Shown piece by piece: positions 17,801 to 25,866 of a stretch of 64,000 bases of DNA. The notes beneath the pieces were generated by a model. That model was given only the letters and a program-made list of their open reading frames with translations, ran no database searches and was not told the DNA's origin. Each line of letters starts with the position of its first letter. The stretch's first letter is position 1. The position numbers and the translations under genes were made by a program. The stretch covers positions 682,001-746,000 of the forward strand of contig NZ_FNOH01000003.1 in NCBI RefSeq assembly GCF_900106535.1. The letters run 5' to 3'. This DNA is from Myxococcus xanthus. Its GTDB lineage: Bacteria; Myxococcota; Myxococcia; Myxococcales; Myxococcaceae.

Positions 17801-20287
17801 GGGCGCCGGCCCCAGCTCCAGATAGGTCCGGTGCCCGTCCTCCCGCGACGCCTCCAGCGCCTTGGCGAAGGCGACGGGCTCTAGAATCTGACGGCACCAG
17901 TACTCGGGCCGGGAGACCTCGTCGCCGACACGCCGGCCCTCCAGTGTGGACACCAGCGGGATGCGCGGTGCCGACAGCGTGAGCCCTTGGAAGGCCTCGG
18001 CGAACGGCTTCAGCACGGGCTCCATCTGCGTGGAGTGGAAGGCGTAGGACATCCGCAGACGCTTCGTCTGGATGCCCTGGCTCGACAGCGCCTGCTCCAC
18101 CTCGGTGATGGCGTCGGGCGTCCCGGAGATGACCACGTCATCAGGGCCGTTGACCGCCGCCAGGGAGACCGAGCCGGCGTGCGGCGCGATGGCCCGGTTC
18201 ACCGTGTCGAGCGGAGCAGAGACCGCCAGCATCGCGCCTGGGCCCAGCAGCTCGCCGATGAGCCGCGCACGCGTCACGACCAGACGCAGCGCCTCCTCGA
18301 TGCTGAACACCCCCGCGACAGCGGCCGCGGCATACTCTCCCAGGCTGTGCCCGATGAGGGCCGCTGGCGTGACGCCCCAGGCGCCCCACAGCTCCGCCAG
18401 CGCATACTCCAGAGCCACCAGCGCGGGCTGCGCATGGCGCGTGTCCTCCAGAAGCATCGCGGAAGACTCACCGAAGAGGAGCGCTTCGAGGCTGCAATCG
18501 AGCAGGCCCTCCAGCGCCTTCGAGCACCGCTCCACCGCTGCCCGGAACACCGGCTGCGTCTCGAAGAGTTCCCGCCCCACTCCAGGGCGAAGCGCGCCCT
18601 GCCCCGTGAAGAGGAAGACAGGCCGGGGGCTCTCCGTTCCGCGCAGGGGTTCGCGCGCTGGGCGCAGCTTCTCTTCGCGCAGCCGCGTCAGGTTCGCGCG
18701 CAGCTCCGCGGCCGTGGCGCCCGAAACAGCGGCGCGGTGCTCGAACTGGGAGCGGCCCGTGTTCGCCGTGTAGCACCAGTCTCCCAGCGCCGCCGGGTCC
18801 TCCGGCAACGCGCGTTCCTGCGCTTCCATCAGCGCTTCGAGCGCGGCTTCGCTCTTCGCCGACAGCGTCAGCACATGGGCCGGGCGCTCCGCGTCCACGC
18901 GGGGCCGCGCCAGCACGGGGGCTTCCTCCACGACCATGTGCACGTTGGTGCCGCTGAAGCCGAAGCTGCTGACGCCCGCGATACGGCGCTTGTCACCGCG
19001 CAGCCAGGGCCGCGTGGCCGTGGGGATGGTGACGGGCAGGTCGTCCCAGCGGATGTTCGGATTGGGCCGCTCGAAGTTCAGGTGGGCGGGGATGGCCTCG
19101 TTCTGCAAGGCGAGCAGGACCTTGATGAGCCCCGCGATACCGGCGGCTGCCTCCAGGTGCCCGATGTTCGTCTTCACCGAGCCGACGTACAGCGGCTCAC
19201 CGCGAGCGCCCTTGCGCCCGAAGACGGACCGCAGCGCCTCCATCTCGATGGGGTCGCCGAGCAGTGTCCCCGTCCCATGGGCCTCGATGTAGCCCACCTG
19301 GTCCGGCTCCACGCCACAGCTATCCAGGGCCGCCCGGATGACGCGCTCCTGCGAGCGTCCGTTCGGCACCATCATCCCGCTGCTGCGGCCGTCATGTGTG
19401 ACCGCCGAGCCCCGGATGACGCCGAGGATGGCATCGCCATGGGCCAGCGCATCCGACAAGCGCTTGAGCACGACGACGCCGCAACCCTCGCCGCGCCCGA
19501 AGCCGTCCGCGGAGGCGTCGAACGTCTTGCAGCGGCCATCCGCCGCCAGCATGCGGTTCTGGCACTCCACCATCACCGTGACGGGAGAGAGGTTCAGGTT
19601 CGCGCCCGCGGCGAGCGCGAGGTCGCTCTCGTCGTTGCGGAGGCTCTGACAGGCCAGGTGGATGGCCACCGCGGACGACGAGCACGCCGTGTCCACGGAG
19701 ACCGCGGGCCCCTGAAGGCCCAGCGTGTGGGAGATGCGTCCCGCGGCGACGGACGGGTAATTGAGCGACGCCGAGTGGAACTCCATGTTCTCGGCGATGC
19801 CCAGCAGGTTGTAGTCGTTGTGCATCAGCCCCAGGAAGATGCCGGTGCGGCTCCCGGTGAGGCCGGCGGGTGGGATGCCGGCGCGCTCCAAGGCTCGCCA
19901 GCACTCCTCCAGCAACAAGCGCTGCTGTGGGTCCATGCCCTTGGCATCACGCGGCGTGATGCCGAAGAAGCCAGGGTCGAACAGGTCGACGCCGTCGATG
20001 AAGGCGCCTCGGCGCGTGTACATCTTTCCCGGGACACCGGGCGTGGGGTCGTAGAACGCGTCGACGTCCCAGCGTGAGGCGGGCACCTCCCGTGTCGCGT
20101 CGCGGCCCTCGGCGAGCAGCTCCCAGAACGTCTCTGGCAGGTCACCTCCGCCGGGGAAGCGACAGGACATGCCCACCACGGCGATGGGCTCGGCCGCCAG
20201 CAGCTCCTTCTTCGAGCGCAGCTGGCTCGCGAGGTACGCGAGCTTGACGACAGGCAATTCGGAAATGCGTGTAGATAGTTTCGCCAT
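14798..20287 (-). CDS. Type I PKS, one module: KS-AT-DH-KR-ACP
   Basis: The protein has 1829 residues. KS carries DTACSSS (Cys near 202), HGTGTLLGD and NIGHLE. AT has GHSLGE near 647 and YAFHS near 750, an xAFH form expected for malonyl-CoA. DH has HRVLGNPVLP near 956 and HPLLLDACFQ. KR has TGGLGALG near 1462 and Tyr in NYVAANS near 1603. ACP has MGLDSL near 1765. The N-terminal segment (LSTRISELP...LASQLRSKK) differs from the coiled coils of the sister proteins, so it should take its chain from a different docking class. The C-terminus (AADIEELTV) is a short acidic tail suited to the TubC-type docking domain of the next NRPS. No ER or methyltransferase domain is present. It likely performs the last polyene extension before Asn. 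Confidence 0.95.
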   Translation of the reverse strand: MAKLSTRISELPVVKLAYLASQLRSKKELLAAEPIAVVGMSCRFPGGGDLPETFWELLAEGRDATREVPASRWDVDAFYDPTPGVPGKMYTRRGAFIDGVDLFDPGFFGITPRDAKGMDPQQRLLLEECWRALERAGIPPAGLTGSRTGIFLGLMHNDYNLLGIAENMEFHSASLNYPSVAAGRISHTLGLQGPAVSVDTACSSSAVAIHLACQSLRNDESDLALAAGANLNLSPVTVMVECQNRMLAADGRCKTFDASADGFGRGEGCGVVVLKRLSDALAHGDAILGVIRGSAVTHDGRSSGMMVPNGRSQERVIRAALDSCGVEPDQVGYIEAHGTGTLLGDPIEMEALRSVFGRKGARGEPLYVGSVKTNIGHLEAAAGIAGLIKVLLALQNEAIPAHLNFERPNPNIRWDDLPVTIPTATRPWLRGDKRRIAGVSSFGFSGTNVHMVVEEAPVLARPRVDAERPAHVLTLSAKSEAALEALMEAQERALPEDPAALGDWCYTANTGRSQFEHRAAVSGATAAELRANLTRLREEKLRPAREPLRGTESPRPVFLFTGQGALRPGVGRELFETQPVFRAAVERCSKALEGLLDCSLEALLFGESSAMLLEDTRHAQPALVALEYALAELWGAWGVTPAALIGHSLGEYAAAAVAGVFSIEEALRLVVTRARLIGELLGPGAMLAVSAPLDTVNRAIAPHAGSVSLAAVNGPDDVVISGTPDAITEVEQALSSQGIQTKRLRMSYAFHSTQMEPVLKPFAEAFQGLTLSAPRIPLVSTLEGRRVGDEVSRPEYWCRQILEPVAFAKALEASREDGHRTYLELGPAPILAGIGRRTFQSEELCWLPSLRPSTGETAQLLSSVAELYMRGFDVDWAAFDAPFERRPRCLPTHPFQRERYWMDLQSPENRRGYAARDDAARGDAHSLPGTPLSLAGAKETRFAARLSRHEPAFIEEHRVLGNPVLPAACYVEMALGAAHHATSGGKPLELTAIELERALVFAEGQSQDVQTVLTPEEQGSRFEIFGQATGTADRNWARLAQGRITEGRMNPEHVALESELLQAFPRQGSVSAHYDMMARGGLEYGPSFRGIDALRFGGEGCLAHVRLPDALVIGLGDYWLHPLLLDACFQTAAAAFTDGGAQVAGEGQGRIPVAIERLRWFKRPGSSIWVHARTGARTSLSEGLASADLRILDEDGTVVAEVEGLLLKQVDRRAFQAAFSGAMQELLFELAWREQPAPSARDQVASQSGPWLLLVDSDRVADEVRTLARQRAWICVVATPGASYERVDANHYRLNPHDAAGFDRLLQDVSAPAAVAYLWGLGDRSPEALSGAVTSSTLGALHLVKAMARAGWAQPPALWMVTESAVAATPTDAVEGFAQASLWGFGRAVAIEHTEFMCRMVDLEPGSESLERLFLLMAQPPQENVLALRGGRILGARLVRPGKPPERAAPVRIRPDGVYLVTGGLGALGLETAEWLVGAGARHLLLVGRSEPTDAANARLAALTARGVGVTVARADVSRQEDVQRLVASVSERGLSLRGIIHTAGVLEDGVILHQDAERFSRVFAPKVQGALNLHRATAGMPLDLFVMYSSAASLVGVAGQSNYVAANSVLDALAHHRNRLGLPALSINWGRWAGAGMAAKSADRPEASDAASLSPEVALQVFEQLLEQGAVQVGVVPFSVSSLEAGPSPGHGPLFSELMLREQARSAAASRMHELMEELKRADGERRRALLTRYVQSRLGPLLGFAPDHEVLQKRISLNEMGLDSLRAVELKNRIGRELGVDLLMARFIDGTTLDGIVDALSTQLELKELLARAPAAEAAADIEELTV

Positions 20288-20294
20288 CAGGGTC

Positions 20295-23200
20295 TCATCT
20301 GGTGAGCGCGCTCTCCAGCTCCTGGTCGATGAGGGACGTCAGCTCCTGCTCCGACAGCCCTTGAATCTCCGCGGAGAGCGCGCCCTGCGCCTCCCGCGAT
20401 GCTTCCTGCTTCTTCTGAACCTCTGTCCCCAGCTCCAGCTCCTCGGCCAGATGCGCGACGAGTCCGTTCACGGTGGGGAAGTCGAAAATCAGCGTCGAAC
20501 GCAGGCTTCGCCCGAGACTGCTCGCGAGCCGGTTCTTGATTTCGATGGCCAGCAGCGAATCGACGCCCAGTTCGAACAGGCGCTCGTTTCCGGACAGCCG
20601 CTCCGACTCCGGCATGCCCAACGTCGCGGACACCTGCCCCGCGACGTGCTGACGCAGCAACTCCGCCTTGCGATTCGGCGGCGCCGCGTCCAACTGCGCG
20701 CGGAAGGCCGGCGCTTGCGCCCGCTGTGGCACGCTCCCCAGCAAGCCCTGGACGAGCGCCTGCCGCGCGAGCCCTGGCAACTGCTCCGCCAGCCGCGTCC
20801 AGTCCACGGGGAAGACGCCCCACTGGACTTGCGCGCTCCCGATGAGCCGCTCCAGGACGCTGAAGCCCTGCTGGACGGGAATGGCGCCGAAGCCCTGCGC
20901 CCCCGGCCGCGCGGAGGCTGCCCGCTCCAGCCGCGCCGCCATGCCCGTCTCAGCCCACGAGCCCCAGTTGAGCGTCAGCGCGGGCAGCCCCTCCGCGTGG
21001 CGCAGATGGACCAGCGCATCGAGGAAGGCATTCGCGGCGACGTAGTTCGACTGGCCCGGCGACCCGATGAGCGACGCGGCGGACGAGAAGCAGACGAAGA
21101 AGTCCAGCGCCATGCCCTGGCTGAGCGCATGGAGGTTCCACGCGCCCTGAAGCTTGGGGGCCAGCACCTCCCGGAACTGCTCGGACGTCTGGTTGGCGAG
21201 CGTTCCATCGCGGAGGACGCCCGCCGAATGAATGATGCCGCGCACGGGCGGGGCTTCGCGCAGGCTCGCGAAGAGGTCCGCCATGGCGTCGTGAGACGCG
21301 ATGTCCACCCGTGCGACCCGCACCTTCACGCCCTGGGACTCGAGCGCATCGAGCTGGGCGCGGGCTTCAGGCGACGGAGCACTGCGCCCCATCAGGACCA
21401 GATGCCGTGCGCCCTGTGCCGCCAACCAGTTGGCTGCACGCAGGCCGAGTCCCCCCAGGCCTCCCGCGACGAGATAGGTGGCCTCCCCGATGATGGACAC
21501 CTTCTTCGCCGCGACCGACCGTGAACGGGCCCGCTCGAGCCGGGGGGTGTAGAGACCGCCGCCACGAATGGCAGCGCCAGACTCCCCATCCGGCAACGCG
21601 AGCGCCCGCACGAAGGTGCCCAGGTCTTCGGACCGGGGCTCCGCGGGCAGGTCGATGCGGAGGCACCGCAGTTCGGGCAACTCCGTCGCCACGGCCTGTC
21701 CGAAGCCCCACAGCGGCGCCTGCGCGACGCGGGCGCCGTGCGTATCGGAGGGCAGGCTTTGCGTGCCCCGCGTCACCAGCACCAGCCGGGGCGACGCTCC
21801 CTGTCCATGCGCCAGGGCCTGCGTCAACCGCAGCGCGCCCAGGCATCCCAACTCCTGAGCCGCGTCGAGCCTGGCGCCCGCGTCACCCGCATGGCCTCCC
21901 TCATCGAGGCCCCAGAGGTACAACAGCCCCGTGGGAGGCTGATTCGCCCACGCCTTGACCAACCGCGCATGGTCCTCCGGGTTGGCGGGATTGATGCGGA
22001 AGCCCTCTGGCGTGCTGCTGAATGACTCCCCCTTGCGCACCAACGTGCAGCGCTCGCCACGCTGCGAAAGCACCTGCACCAGGTCCGAGGCGAAGTCGTC
22101 CTCGCTGGCGAAGACGGCCCAATGCTGATTCGCGGAGTGGGCTTCCTCCGTGACGGCACGCGACACCCAGTTGAGGCGGTAGAGCCAGTCCTGGAAGTCG
22201 TTTTCGAGCCCACGCAGCAACACGTCGCGTTCGGCCTTGCGCACCGAGAACCCCGACACGACAGCCACCACGGCGCCATCGTCGTCACACAGGGTCAGGT
22301 CCGTCGCGGAGAAGCCCTCCTGTCCCTCCCGGGGAGGCTGCGCCGCATACGTCCAGACCCGCTCCGGCAGCGGCCGGTACAGGTCCAGCGTCTGCAAGGC
22401 CACGGGGAGGTGCAGCGCGTCTTCCTCCGTGAGCCGCGACACCGCCGCCGCCGTGCGCAAGCAGCCGTCGAAGAGCGCCGGGTGGACGCGGTAGTGCCCG
22501 CTCCGGTCTTCCACCTGGCCCAACGACAGCGCGGCCCCAGTCCCCCGATGCAGCGACGTCAGCACCCGCAGGGACGGCCCATAGTCGAGCCCGTGGTGCG
22601 TGAAGACGGCGGAGAGTTCATCAATGGAAACAGGCGTCGCGCAGTCACGACCCCACGCCTCCCGATCCACCGATGGGGCCACGGTGCTCAGTGCCGACAC
22701 CCGGCACGTCACATGGGTGACCCAGGCCGCGCGCGATCCGCCGCCGCCCTCCTCCGAGCGCTCGTCCCCCCGGCTCACCACCTTGCACGCAAGGCCCGCC
22801 TCGCCCTGGTCCTCCAGCAACGTCTGGACGACCCGCGTCTGCTGTTCGGGGAGCACCAGCGGCTGAAGCAGGGAGATGTCCTCCAGCCGCAGCGACTCCG
22901 TTCCGAGCACCTGCGCCGCCGCCGAGGCCAGCATCTCCACGTAGGCCGCCGCGGGAACCACCGCCTTGCCGTACACCCGATGGTCCGCCACGAAAGGCAC
23001 GGTTCCCGCCGACAGCTCACTGGAGAAGACGGTCGTCCCCTCCTTCAAAGCGGCGGACTCCAGACGCGTCCCCAGCAACGGGTGAGTCGACGCACGGCGC
23101 GACGTGCGCGTCCACGGCGCGGGCACATCCAGCCAGTACCGCTGCCGCTCGAAGGGATAGGTCGGCAGGGCCTTGCGGGTCCGCGCATAGCCCGCATCGA

Positions 23201-25856
23201 AGCGCTCCCAGTCCAGCCTGGCGCCGCGCACATACAGCTCGGACATCGCCCGGAGCAGGCCGGCCCAGTCGGAGCGGCGGGGGTGAAGCGTCTCCAGCCA
23301 CAGCGCCTCTTCACCCGCAACCACGTCCCGCGCGAGGTTGGACAGCGAGGGCTTCGGGCCCACCTCCAGGAACACACGCACCCCGCGCTGGAGGAGCGTC
23401 CGGATGCCGTCCTCGAAGCGCACGGGCTGGAGGACATGCCGGGACCAGTAGGCCGGCTGGGTGATGGCCTCGCCTGCTTCGCGTCCGTCGAGGTTCGAGA
23501 TGAGGGGAAGGCGCGGCTTCTGGAAGGAGGCCCGGCTCGCGGCCCGCTCGAACTCCGCCAGCATCGGCTGCATCAGCGGAGAGTGGAACGCGTGTGACAC
23601 CTTCAATCGCCGGCTCTCGATGCCCGCCTCCACGAGCGCCTGGACCACGGCTTCGATGGCCGCGCTGTCCCCCGAGATGACGGTGTTCCGCGGCCCGTTG
23701 ATGGCCGCCACCGTCACCCGGGGATGCCCGGCGATGAGCGGCAGCACGCGCGCAGACTCGGCGAACACGGCCAGCATCGCGCCGCGCTCGGGCAGCGCCT
23801 GCATCAGCCGAGCGCGCTCAGCCACCAGGGGCAAGCCGGCCTCGGGCTCCAGGACGCCCGCGAACATGGCCGCCGCGTACTCGCCCACGCTGTGGCCCAG
23901 GACCGCGTCGGCGCGCAGGCCCCACGCTCGCAGCAGGTGCGCCAACGCCAGCTCCAGCGCCACCAGCGCTGGCTGGGTGTATCGCGTCTCGTCCAGCGCC
24001 CCTTCCGTGTCCTGGAAGAGCACCTCGGTGAGCGGCCGCTCCAGGTGCGGCTTCAGGATGCCCTCGAAGCGCAGGAGTTCCCGGCGGAACTCGGGCTGCG
24101 TGTCGAACAGCTCCCGGCCCATGCCCGCGTACTGGGAACCCTGGCCCGTGAAGATGAACGCGACGCGCGGTGCCTCGGCGTCGCGGCGGCCTTCCACGCA
24201 GGTCTCGCGGACCGTGGGCGCTCCACGGCTGAACGCACGCAGCGCCTCGGTCAGCTCCTCGGAGGTCGAAGCCGTGAAGGCCACGCGCTCTTCCATGGCG
24301 CTCCGGCCGGTGTTCGCCGTGTGGCAGATATCCGCGAGCCCTTCCGCGGGGCCCAGCGACAGCTCCTCCGCGATGGACCCGGCCAGCCTGCGAAGACTGG
24401 CGTTCGAGCGTGCGGAGAGCGCCAGGACGTGACGCGAGCGTTCCACATCCCGGACCGGAGACTTCGGCCGTGGCGCGGACTCCAGGACGACGTGCGCGTT
24501 CGTCCCCGAGAAGCCAAACGAACTCACCGCCGCGAAGCGCGACTCCGTCCCCTGCCACGGACGGCGCGCGGTCGGCACTTCGATGGCCAACTGCTTCCAG
24601 TCCACATGCGACGTGGGCGTGCGCAGGTGGAGATGCGGCGGGACCTCCTCGTTCGCCAGGCACAGCGCGGATTTGATCAACCCCGCGATACCGGACGCAC
24701 CTTCGAGGTGCCCCATGTTCGTCTTCACCGAGCCGGCCATCAGGGGCTGCTGCCGTCCCGTCCTGGCGCAGTAGACGGACGCGAGGGCCTCCAGCTCGAT
24801 GGGGTCGCCCAGCGACGTCCCCGTCCCGTGAGCCTCGACGTAGCCCACCTTCGCGGGCTCCACCTGTCCGTCCCGCAGGGCATCCCGGATGACGCGCTGC
24901 TGGGCAAGCCCGTTGGGCACCGTGAGCCCACTGGTCCGCCCATCCTGGTTCACCGCCGAGCCGCGAATCACCGCGACGATGGGGTCCCCATCCGCGATCG
25001 CGTCCGACAGGCGCCGCAGGAAGACGAGCCCACAGCCCTCCCCTCGCCCGATGCCGTTCGCCGAGGCGTCGAAGGTCTTGCACCGGCCATCGGCCGACAG
25101 CATGTGCGTGCGCGACTCAATCAGCGTCGCGACGGGAGAGAGGACCAGGTTCACCCCGCCCGCCAGCGCGAAGTCGCTCTCCCGCTGACGCAGACTGCGG
25201 ATGGCCAGGTGCACCGCGACCAGTGACGAGGAGCACGCGGTATCGACCGTGAGGCTAGGCCCTTCGAGTCCGAAGGAATACGACAGGCGTCCCGCGGCGA
25301 CGCTCGCGCCATTCCCCGCGCCGGTGTGGGCGTCGATGAGCTCCGGGGACTGGGTGGCAATTTGCGTGTAGTCCTGCCCCATCAGCCCGACGAACACGCC
25401 AGTCCGCGTCCCGCTCAGGCTCGTCGGATTCCGGCCGCCACGCTCCACGGCCTCCCAGGCGACCTCCAGCAAGAGCCGGTGCTGCGGGTCCATCCGCGCC
25501 GCCTCACGCGGGGAGATGCCGAAGAAGCGCGGTTCGAACTGGTCGATGTCCCTCAGGAAGCTCCCGTGGCGCGTGTAGATGCCACCGGGATGGTCCGGGT
25601 CGGGGTGGAAGAAGCTGTCCGCGTTCCACCGGTCGGATGGAATCTCGGTGACGGTGTCCACGCCCTCGGAGAGCAGGCGCCAGTATTCGCCAGGACTGGT
25701 AACGCCCCCCGGGAAGCGGCAGCCGATGCCGACAATGGCAATGGCCCCGTGCTTTTCCTGCTCATGGGCATCGAGCTTCGACTGCGTCTCCTGCAACTTC
25801 AGAAGTGCGCGCTTCATCAGCTCGCCGTAGCTCGTATCGCTTCCTTGCGCTGACAT
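20295..25856 (-). CDS. Type I PKS, one module: KS-AT-DH-KR-ACP
   Basis: The 1853-residue module has an N-terminal coiled coil (YGELMKRALLKLQETQSKLD). KS has DTACSSS near 209, HGTGTSLGD and NMGHLE. AT has GHSVGE near 655 and HAFHS near 756, predicting malonyl-CoA. DH has HRVYGKAVVP near 959 and HPALFDGCLR. KR has AGGLGGLG near 1465 and catalytic Tyr in NYVAANA near 1604. ACP has LGVDSL near 1768. The C-terminal helix (LSEQELTSLIDQEL) is of the type that pairs with N-terminal coiled coils like those of the 2156-7741 protein. The ATG is preceded by AGGGACGG, and the gene starts 10 bases after the hybrid NRPS-PKS stop. All catalytic residues are present, so it should install one double bond. Confidence 0.95.
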   Translation of the reverse strand: MSAQGSDTSYGELMKRALLKLQETQSKLDAHEQEKHGAIAIVGIGCRFPGGVTSPGEYWRLLSEGVDTVTEIPSDRWNADSFFHPDPDHPGGIYTRHGSFLRDIDQFEPRFFGISPREAARMDPQHRLLLEVAWEAVERGGRNPTSLSGTRTGVFVGLMGQDYTQIATQSPELIDAHTGAGNGASVAAGRLSYSFGLEGPSLTVDTACSSSLVAVHLAIRSLRQRESDFALAGGVNLVLSPVATLIESRTHMLSADGRCKTFDASANGIGRGEGCGLVFLRRLSDAIADGDPIVAVIRGSAVNQDGRTSGLTVPNGLAQQRVIRDALRDGQVEPAKVGYVEAHGTGTSLGDPIELEALASVYCARTGRQQPLMAGSVKTNMGHLEGASGIAGLIKSALCLANEEVPPHLHLRTPTSHVDWKQLAIEVPTARRPWQGTESRFAAVSSFGFSGTNAHVVLESAPRPKSPVRDVERSRHVLALSARSNASLRRLAGSIAEELSLGPAEGLADICHTANTGRSAMEERVAFTASTSEELTEALRAFSRGAPTVRETCVEGRRDAEAPRVAFIFTGQGSQYAGMGRELFDTQPEFRRELLRFEGILKPHLERPLTEVLFQDTEGALDETRYTQPALVALELALAHLLRAWGLRADAVLGHSVGEYAAAMFAGVLEPEAGLPLVAERARLMQALPERGAMLAVFAESARVLPLIAGHPRVTVAAINGPRNTVISGDSAAIEAVVQALVEAGIESRRLKVSHAFHSPLMQPMLAEFERAASRASFQKPRLPLISNLDGREAGEAITQPAYWSRHVLQPVRFEDGIRTLLQRGVRVFLEVGPKPSLSNLARDVVAGEEALWLETLHPRRSDWAGLLRAMSELYVRGARLDWERFDAGYARTRKALPTYPFERQRYWLDVPAPWTRTSRRASTHPLLGTRLESAALKEGTTVFSSELSAGTVPFVADHRVYGKAVVPAAAYVEMLASAAAQVLGTESLRLEDISLLQPLVLPEQQTRVVQTLLEDQGEAGLACKVVSRGDERSEEGGGGSRAAWVTHVTCRVSALSTVAPSVDREAWGRDCATPVSIDELSAVFTHHGLDYGPSLRVLTSLHRGTGAALSLGQVEDRSGHYRVHPALFDGCLRTAAAVSRLTEEDALHLPVALQTLDLYRPLPERVWTYAAQPPREGQEGFSATDLTLCDDDGAVVAVVSGFSVRKAERDVLLRGLENDFQDWLYRLNWVSRAVTEEAHSANQHWAVFASEDDFASDLVQVLSQRGERCTLVRKGESFSSTPEGFRINPANPEDHARLVKAWANQPPTGLLYLWGLDEGGHAGDAGARLDAAQELGCLGALRLTQALAHGQGASPRLVLVTRGTQSLPSDTHGARVAQAPLWGFGQAVATELPELRCLRIDLPAEPRSEDLGTFVRALALPDGESGAAIRGGGLYTPRLERARSRSVAAKKVSIIGEATYLVAGGLGGLGLRAANWLAAQGARHLVLMGRSAPSPEARAQLDALESQGVKVRVARVDIASHDAMADLFASLREAPPVRGIIHSAGVLRDGTLANQTSEQFREVLAPKLQGAWNLHALSQGMALDFFVCFSSAASLIGSPGQSNYVAANAFLDALVHLRHAEGLPALTLNWGSWAETGMAARLERAASARPGAQGFGAIPVQQGFSVLERLIGSAQVQWGVFPVDWTRLAEQLPGLARQALVQGLLGSVPQRAQAPAFRAQLDAAPPNRKAELLRQHVAGQVSATLGMPESERLSGNERLFELGVDSLLAIEIKNRLASSLGRSLRSTLIFDFPTVNGLVAHLAEELELGTEVQKKQEASREAQGALSAEIQGLSEQELTSLIDQELESALTR

Positions 25857-25866
25857 CGTTCCGTCC

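Noticed and set aside
17987-20077. 696-residue plus-strand ORF opposite a PKS KS-AT region
   Set aside because: It is a shadow of the KS/AT coding sequence; no motif or ribosome site was seen.
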